From Bufo bufo (taxonomy: Eukaryota > Chordata > Amphibia > Anura > Bufonidae): DNA of 64,000 bases. The number at the start of each line of letters is the position of its first letter. Position 1 is the stretch's first letter. Made by a program: the position numbers and the translations under genes. This document shows, piece by piece, positions 57,806-64,000 of the stretch. Location of the stretch: positions 110,768,644 to 110,832,643 of the forward strand of contig NC_053391.1 in NCBI RefSeq assembly GCF_905171765.1, in the 5' to 3' direction. Below the pieces are notes generated by a model. It searched no databases and was not told the DNA's origin. It was given only the letters and a program-made list of their open reading frames with translations.

Positions 57806-59500
57806 TATAATGTTTATTATATTGACCTTCTACTATGCATTCTGTATTAACGAATGCTATATTTTCCCTTATAACCATGTTATAAGGGAAAATTATACAG
57901 TGAATAGACTTTCATCCTGGCAACCATGAGTGAAAATCGCACCGCATCCACACTTTTTTCACGCAGCCCCATTAACTTCTATTGGGCCTGCGTTGCGTGA
58001 AAAACACCACTCATGTGCACAGCCCCATAGAAATGAATGGGTCCGGATTCAGTGCGGGTGCATTCCGCTATTTTGAATGCCGGATCTGGCACTACTACAT
58101 TCCTATGGGAAAAAAAATGCCCGATCCAGCCTTCAGGCAAATCTTCTGTTTTTTTTTTGCCGGAGATAAAACCGTAGCATGCTGTGGTTTTATCTTTTGC
58201 CTGATCAGTCAAAATGACTGAACTGAAGACATCCTGATGCATCCTGAACGGAATGTTCTCCATTCAGAATGCATGGGGATAAAACTGATCAGTTCTTTTC
58301 CTGTATTGAGCCCCTGTGACGGAACTCTATGCCGGAAATGAAAAACGCTAGTGTGAAAGTACCCTAAGGGCTCTTTCACACTTGCGTTATTGTCTTCCGG
58401 CATAGAGTTCCGTCGTCGGGGCTCTATGCCGGAAGAATCCTGATCAGGATTATCCTAATGCATTCTGAATAGAGAGAAATCCGTTCAGGATGCATCAGGA
58501 TGTCTTCAGTTCCGGAACGGAACGTTTGTTGGCCGGAGAAAATACCGCAGCATGCTGCGCTTTTTGCTCCGGCCAAAAATCCGAAACACTTGCCGCAAGG
58601 CCGGATCCGGAATTAATGCCCATTGGAAGGCATTGATCCGGCCTTAAGCTAAACGTCGTTTCGGCGCATTGCCGGAGCTGACATTTAGCTTTTTCTGAAT
58701 GGTTACCATGGCTGCCGGGACGCTAAAGTCCTGGCAGCCATGGTAAAGTGTAGTGGGGAGCGGGGGAGCAGTATACTTACCGTCCGTGCGGCTCCCGGGG
58801 CGCTTGAGAGTGACGTCAGGGCGCCCCACGCGCATGGATCATGTGATCGCATGGATCACGTCATCCATGCGCATGGGGCGCTCTGACGTCATTCTGGAGC
58901 ACCCCGGGAGCCGCACGGACTGTAAGTATACCGCTCCCCTGCTCCTACTATGGCAACCAGGACTTTAATAGCGTCCTGGGTGCCATAGTAACACTGAAAG
59001 CATTTGGAAGACGGTTCCGTCTTCAAATGCTTTCAGTTCACTTGCGTTTTTACGGATCAGGCGGGCACCTCCGGCAAATGGAGTGCACAACTGATCCGGA
59101 CAACGCAAGTGTGAAAGAGGCCTTAAATAATAAGTTTAAATCCCCCCTTTCCCAATTTTACATATAAAATATATAAACAATAAATAAACATATTACATAG
59201 CGCTGCGTCCGAAAAGTCCAAACTATTAAATTATTAAAAAATATCTCCTATGCGGCGAGCATTCGCCATTTTTTAGTCACCCCAAAAAATAGGATAGGAC
59301 TGTTCTATTATGGCCCGAACGTTTCATAAAATGTGAAATGCACGCGGCTTTTTTTGGTGTTTTTTTTGCGGTATTGAGTATCGCAATACTTTTTTATGGT
59401 GACGAAAGCGAATCAAAATTTTAATATCGAAACAACCCAACGCCGATCCTACGTTGTCACGATACCAAAATTTGGCGACCAAATATTTTCAGTTTAGGAG
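57806..59500. mobile_element. Composite of overlapping foldback fragments
   Basis: 57820-58060 is a fragment of the CCTTTCACACGGGCG family (TTTTCCCTTATAACCATG near 57861). From 58373 (GGGCTCTTTCACACTTGCG) to about 59122 (CGCAAGTGTGAAAGAGGCC) is a palindromic MITE with internal arms GACGTCAGGGCGCCCC / GGGGCGCTCTGACGTC. 59120-59470 is the right half of a hAT-type element 3 relative. Interpretation of borders is tentative. Confidence 0.55.
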
Positions 59501-59534
59501 CCAATGGCTACTAGGTATTTTTTTTTAGTCTGGA

Positions 59535-60232
59535 GCACTGACACGCAGAGCACACATACATGTACGCGCACACACACGCAGAGCCCACACGCGTACGCAG
59601 AGCCCCCACACACACACGCAGAGCACACACGTACACACGCGTACACACACACGCAGAGCACACACACGTACACACACACGCAGAGCACACACACGTACAC
59701 ACACATGCAGAGCACACACACGTACACATGCAGAGCACACACACGTACACATGCAGAGCACACACACGTACACATGCAGAGCACACACGTACACATGCAG
59801 AGCACACACGTACACATGCAGAGCACACACACGTACACATGCAGAGCACACACACGTACACATGCAGAGCACACACACGTACACATGCAGAGCACACACA
59901 CGTACACATGCAGAGCACACACACGTACACATGCAGAGCACACACACGTACACATGCAGAGCACACACGTACACATGCAGAGCACACACGTACACATGCA
60001 GAGCACACACGTACACATGCAGAGCACACACGTACACATGCAGAGCACACACGTACACATGCAGAGCACACACGTACACATGCAGAGCACACACATACAC
60101 ATGCAGAGCACACACGTACACACATGCAGAGCACACACGTACACACATGCAGAGCACACACACGTACACACACATGCAGAGCGCACACACACATGCAGAG
60201 CGCGCGCACACACACACATGCAGAGCGCACAC
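59535..60232. repeat. CA/GT-rich minisatellite (21/23-bp units)
   Basis: About 28-30 copies of AGCACACACGTACACATGCAG with length variants differing by two-base CA steps. The alternating purine-pyrimidine sequence favours Z-DNA. All frames stay open over long spans (to 298 codons) because stop codons cannot occur in the unit; they are not genes. The array lies just inside intron 1, about 200 bp downstream of exon 1. Confidence 0.95.
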
Positions 60233-60299
60233 CACAGCCATGAAGGGGGCGGAGACAGAGGCCGAGTTACACATAGGTTACCAGAATGGAGCCTGAATA

Positions 60300-60830
60300 T
60301 AGTCACCAGATAGAGATGGCCGGTGGGGGACAATGTAACCTGCATCGGCCGTATATTGCAGGAGGGCGGCCATTCACCAGCCGTCCGCAATGTGTATTAG
60401 TCCGCACCGTCCCCCGCACATTACAAGCCCCGGGTACTCACCCGCTCCGCTCCACAGTCCACACTCTCTCTCTGCGTTCGAATCCAGCGCCGCTCCTCTC
60501 TCCTCTGCTCCCATTGGTCGGCGCTCTATTGGAGTTAACCATTCCGGTGCTGTATACGCAGACATCTCCTGGGATGCTGCAGTGGGAGCGGCAGACAGGC
60601 CGGCAGTTACAGGGTTATTACACAGGACGAGGATTGGGCGGGAGATGGCGCCTCGCTGTGGGAGCGGGCTGCGTCCTGGCGTGAATAGCGCGGTCACAGC
60701 GAGTACATGGAATTGTGAGGAGATTAACATCCTGGGAGGGAAGGCAGCGGCTCCTCATAGCAGTCATACCACAGAGGGGAGTGAGAGGCCAGAGCCTGTG
60801 CGCACAGCAGACCTCAGCCTCTTATAATCT
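60300..60830 (-). promoter_or_regulatory. CpG-rich promoter of the PIMREG-like gene
   Basis: A CpG-dense stretch without TATA. On the minus strand CCAAT occurs at 60532-60528 and 60517-60513, and TTCGAA at 60482-60477, about 31-36 bases downstream. Paired CCAAT boxes plus a CHR (TTTGAA or TTCGAA) near the start site is the promoter type bound by NF-Y and DREAM/B-MYB-MuvB in G2/M genes, which fits a mitotic protein. The start site itself is inferred. The opposite flank (60540-60830) is equally CpG-rich and could also drive a divergent transcript. Confidence 0.65.
60442..60510 (-). other. PIMREG: Non-coding exon 1 of the PIMREG-like gene (3' end precise)
   Basis: The minus strand shows GCGGAGCGG followed by GTGAGTAC, a strong donor at 60441-60434. 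Exon 2 has an acceptor and only 24 bases of 5' UTR, so an upstream non-coding exon is required. This is the best donor in a CpG-rich context upstream. The 5' border is estimated from the CCAAT/CHR layout. Confidence 0.6.
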
Positions 60831-60841
60831 TTTAGGATGTG

Positions 60842-60985
60842 AGATTTATCAAAACTGATGTAAAGTAGAACTGGTTTAGTTGCCCATAGCAACCTATCAG
60901 ATTACTGCTTTCCTTTTTGACAGCTCATTTGGAAATTGAAAGGTGGAATCTGATTGGTTGCTATGGGCACGTAAGCCAGTGTTCC
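60842..60985. mobile_element. Short MITE (TTTATCAAAACTGATGTAAAG)
   Basis: Left end ATTTATCAAAACTGATGTAA, internal GTTGCCCATAGCAACC / GGTTGCTATGGGC and AATCTGATTGGTTGC motifs as at 55008-55157. The right end is degraded (GTAAGCCAGTGTTC). Confidence 0.65.
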
Positions 60986-61144
60986 TTCTCCCATTATGTT
61001 TTAGGCTGGGGTTACATGGAAGCATTGGCCACAACACACGGTTGCAATCTGCCAAGACCGGAAAATTGTAAGAACTACAAACCTGTAGGATTTATCGTGA
61101 CAGTCTCCGATACGGCGGGACAGGCCCATATTTACCTACGTTTA

Positions 61145-63765
61145 GGGCCCTTTCACACGGGCGAGTTTTCCCCGCGCGGGTGCAATGCGTGAGGTGAACG
61201 TATTGCACCCGCACTGAATCCGGACCCATTCACTTCAGTGGGGCTGTGCAGAGGAGCAGTGATTTTTACGCATCACTTGTGCGTTGTATGAAAATCACAG
61301 CAAGCTCTATATTTTGCGTTTTTCACGCAATGTAGGCCCCATAGAAATGAATGGGGCTAAGTGAAAATCGCAAGCCAGTGCGGATGCGGTGCGATTTTCA
61401 CGCATGGTTGCTAGGAGATGATAGGGATGAGCAACCCCGGACCCCATTAAAGTAAATTCACTGTATTATTTTCCCTTATAACATGGTTATAAGGGAAAAT
61501 AATAACATTCTTAATACAGAATGCTTACTAAAATGTGGATTGAGGGGTTAAAAAAATTAAATTAAATTTACTCACCTCATCCACTTGTTCGCGCAGCTGG
61601 CATAGTCTTCGTTCTTCTTCTTTCAGGACCTGCAAAAGGACATTTGATGACGTAATCGCGCTCACCACGTAAAATAATAAAATGAATAGAACACCTAAGG
61701 CCTCATGCACACGACCGTATTTTTTTGCGGTCCGCAAAAACGGGTTCCGTTTTTTCTGTGATCCGTGACTGTTTTTTCGTCCGTGGGTCTTCCTTGATTT
61801 TTGGAGGATCCACGAACATGAAAAAATAGTCGTTTTGGTGTCCGCCTGGCCGTGCAGAGCCAAACGGATCCGTCCTGAATTACAATGCAAGTCAATGGGG
61901 ACGGATCCGTTTGACGTTGACACAATATGGTGCAATTTCAAACGGATCCGTCCCCCATTGACTTTCAATGTAAAGTCAGGAGTTAATATACCATAGGATC
62001 GGAGTTTTCTCCAATCCGATGGTATATTTTAACTTGAAGCATCACCATGGGAACGCCTCTATGTTAGAATATACCATCGGATATGAGTTAGATTGTGAAA
62101 CTCAAATCTGACAGTATATTCTAACACAGAGGCGTTCCCATGGTGATGGGGACGCTTCAGGTTAGAATATACTAAAAGAACTGTGTACATGACTGCCCCC
62201 TGCTGCCAGGCAGCAGGGGGCAGCCCCCCCCCCCCCCTGTTTTTAACTCATTGGTGGCCAGTGCGGCCGGCCCCCCTCCCTCCCCTGTAGTTAACTCATT
62301 GGTGGCCAGTGGGCCCCCTCCCTCCCCTGTAGTTAACTCTTTGTTGTCCAGTGCAGCCGGCCCCCCTCCCTCCCCTGTAGTTAACTCATTGGTGGCCGGT
62401 GGGCCCCCCCTCCCTCCCCTGTAGTTAACTCTTTGTTGTCCAGTGCGGCCGGCCCCCCCTCCCTCCCCTGTAGTTAACTCGTTGGTGGCCAGTGGGCCCT
62501 CTCCCCTCCCTCCCCCTCCTAATTAAAATCTCCCCCCCTATCATTGGTGGCAGCGGAGAGTACCGATCGGAGTCCCAGTTTAATCGCTGGGGCTCTGATC
62601 GGGTTACTTAGCAATTTGTAGAAGCATTATACTTACCTGCGAGCTGCGATGTCTGTGTCCGGCCGGGAGCTCCTCCTACTGGTAAGTGACAGGTCTGTGC
62701 GGCGCATTGCTTAATGACCTGTCACTTACCAGTAGGAGGAGCTCCCGGCCAGACACAGACATCGCAGGTAAGTATAATGCTTCTACAAATTGCTAAGTAA
62801 CCATGGCAACCGGGACTGCAGTAGCATCCTGGTTGCCATGGTTACCGATCGGAGCCCCAGCGATTAAACTGGGACTCCGATCGGTACTCTCCGCTGCCAC
62901 CAATGATAGGGGGGAGATTTTAATTAGGAGGGGAGAGGGCCCACTGGCCACCAACGAGTTAACTACAGGGGAGGGAGGGGGGGCCGGCCGCACTGGACAA
63001 CAAAGAGTTAACTACAGGGGAGGGAGGGGGGGCCCACCGGCCACCAATGAGTTAACTACAGGGGAGGGAGGGGGGCCGGCCGCACTGGACAACAAAGAGT
63101 TAACTACAGGGGAGGGAGGGGGGCCCACTGGCCACCAATGAGTTAACTACAGGGGAGGGGGGGGGGGCGGCCGCACTGGCCACCAATGTGTTAACTGTTC
63201 TTTTAGTATATTCTAACCTGAAGCGTCCCCATCACCATGGGAACGCCTCTGTGTTAGAATATACTGTCGGATCTGAGTTTTTCACGAAGTGAAAACTCAG
63301 CTCTGAAAAAGCTTTTATGCAGACGGATCTTCGTATCCGTCTGTATGAAAGTAACCTACGGATCACGGACACGGATGCCAATCTTGTGTGCATCCGTGTT
63401 CTTTCACGGACCCATTGACTTGAATGGGTCCGTGAACCGTTGTCCGTCAAAAAAATAGGACAGGTCATATTTTTTTGACGGACAGGATACACGGATCACG
63501 GTCTCGACTGCAAAACTGTGCATTTTCCGATTTTTCCACGGACCCATTGAAAGTCAATGGGTCCGCGAAAAAAAACGGCACAACGGCCACGGATGCACAC
63601 AACGGTCGTGTGCATGAGGCCTAACCCAAACTTCAGTGAAGAAGTTCGGGTCTGGGTACCACACTCAGTTTTTTATCACGCTCATGCAAAACGCAATAAA
63701 AACTGAACAACGCAATCGCAGTCAAAACTGACTGAAATTGCGTTCGCACTTGCGTGGGTTTCCCA
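61145..63765. mobile_element. CCTTTCACACGGGCG foldback, split by a nested element
   Basis: GGGCCCTTTCACACGGGCGA opens at 61145 and the same arm content as 33345-34347 follows (CGCATCACTTGTGCGTTG, TTTTCCCTTATAAC, CTCACCTCATCCACTTG). It breaks off at 61698 where the TAA-flanked copy A2 is inserted. Sequence matching the far arm (CAAACTTCAGTGAAGAAGTT) resumes at 63625. The right terminus was not found. Confidence 0.6.
61699..63621. mobile_element. Harbinger-like foldback element (copy A2)
   Basis: GGCCTCATGCACACGACCGT and CGGTCGTGTGCATGAGGCC form the ends, with TAA at 61696-61698 and 63622-63624. It shares arms and core with 15641-17273: TTAGAATATACT, GTTAACTCATTGGTGGCC tandems in the left arm (62225-62500) and mirrored in the right arm (62935-63190), and CCGATCGGAGTCCCAG at 62564 with its mirror near 62847. 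1923 bp, no transposase. Confidence 0.82.
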
Positions 63766-64000
63766 TTTTTGGCCTGGGACAGCCCGAATTTGCTGAAACT
63801 GTGTCTGAAAATCAGGACAGTCCCTCAAAGCTATGTGGTCCTGCATTTCGACAGCTGTTCTGCTGTCTTGGGATAGCAGTCCTGAGGACGCTGATACAGT
63901 TGAATACAATAGTGAAGCAGCTAGCTGTCCCCTGCGAGAGCGCAGAGGGCGAGGATCATTCCCTGGGCGAGGAATCGGCCTGTCCGCACTTCAGGTCATT
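63766..64000. other. Window end, nothing recognised
   Basis: No feature could be supported between the end of the foldback arm and the window edge. Confidence 0.4.

Noticed and set aside
59494..60390. Cys-rich and His/Thr-rich open frames resembling a secreted repeat protein
   Set aside because: Translations of a 21/23-bp CA-rich tandem in every frame. No signal peptide or splice context.
60286..60827. Overlapping plus-strand frames in the CpG island
   Set aside because: GC-rich promoter sequence keeps frames open by chance. No homology or splice evidence, though a divergent transcript cannot be excluded.

Overview
This is nuclear DNA of a vertebrate, most probably an anuran amphibian (frog or toad). 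It carries one spliced host gene in a sea of transposable elements: T2-type TTAA MITEs, Harbinger-like and hAT-like foldback MITEs, a Tc1 relic, a Penelope-like element, an L1/Tx1-like LINE, two solo LTRs and several minisatellites. Nothing bacterial, phage or organellar is present. Most long open frames are repeat artefacts.

Host gene. The right half (31.06-60.5 kb) holds a minus-strand gene that I read as an ortholog of PIMREG (FAM64A/CATS, a mitotic PICALM-interacting protein). Four coding exons (52311-52033, 47974-47637, 45552-45457, 31224-31065) join in frame through consensus splice sites into 290 codons. A non-coding first exon ends at 60442 inside a CpG-rich promoter. That promoter has two CCAAT boxes and a CHR-like TTCGAA, the usual layout of G2/M-expressed genes. 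The introns hold MITEs, two large GC-rich minisatellite/foldback loci and several hAT elements.

Left part. 1-12 kb is non-genic: T2 MITEs (one with a Tc1/mariner relic inserted in one arm), foldback elements and a short hAT MITE. At 12.39-14.44 kb a 39-bp minisatellite is split by a 900-bp solo LTR with a 4-bp target duplication.

Centre. 15426-29335 is one Penelope-like retroelement (minus strand) flanked by a 14-bp target-site duplication. It was later hit by (i) a 1.63-kb Harbinger-like foldback element, (ii) a 1.15-kb solo LTR that lands inside the GIY-YIG endonuclease frame with a 5-bp duplication, and (iii) a nearly full-length L1-like LINE (ORF1 open; ORF2 with one frameshift and one stop).

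Right part. Three hAT-type foldback elements with perfect 8-bp target duplications (35906-37017, 40152-41196, 56038-57560) and two Harbinger-like foldbacks (15641-17273, 61699-63621) have at least four different terminal inverted repeat types but carry the same internal palindromic cassette. This shared cargo is the most unusual pattern in the window. Superfamily names for non-autonomous elements rest on termini and target duplications only, because no transposase is present in them.
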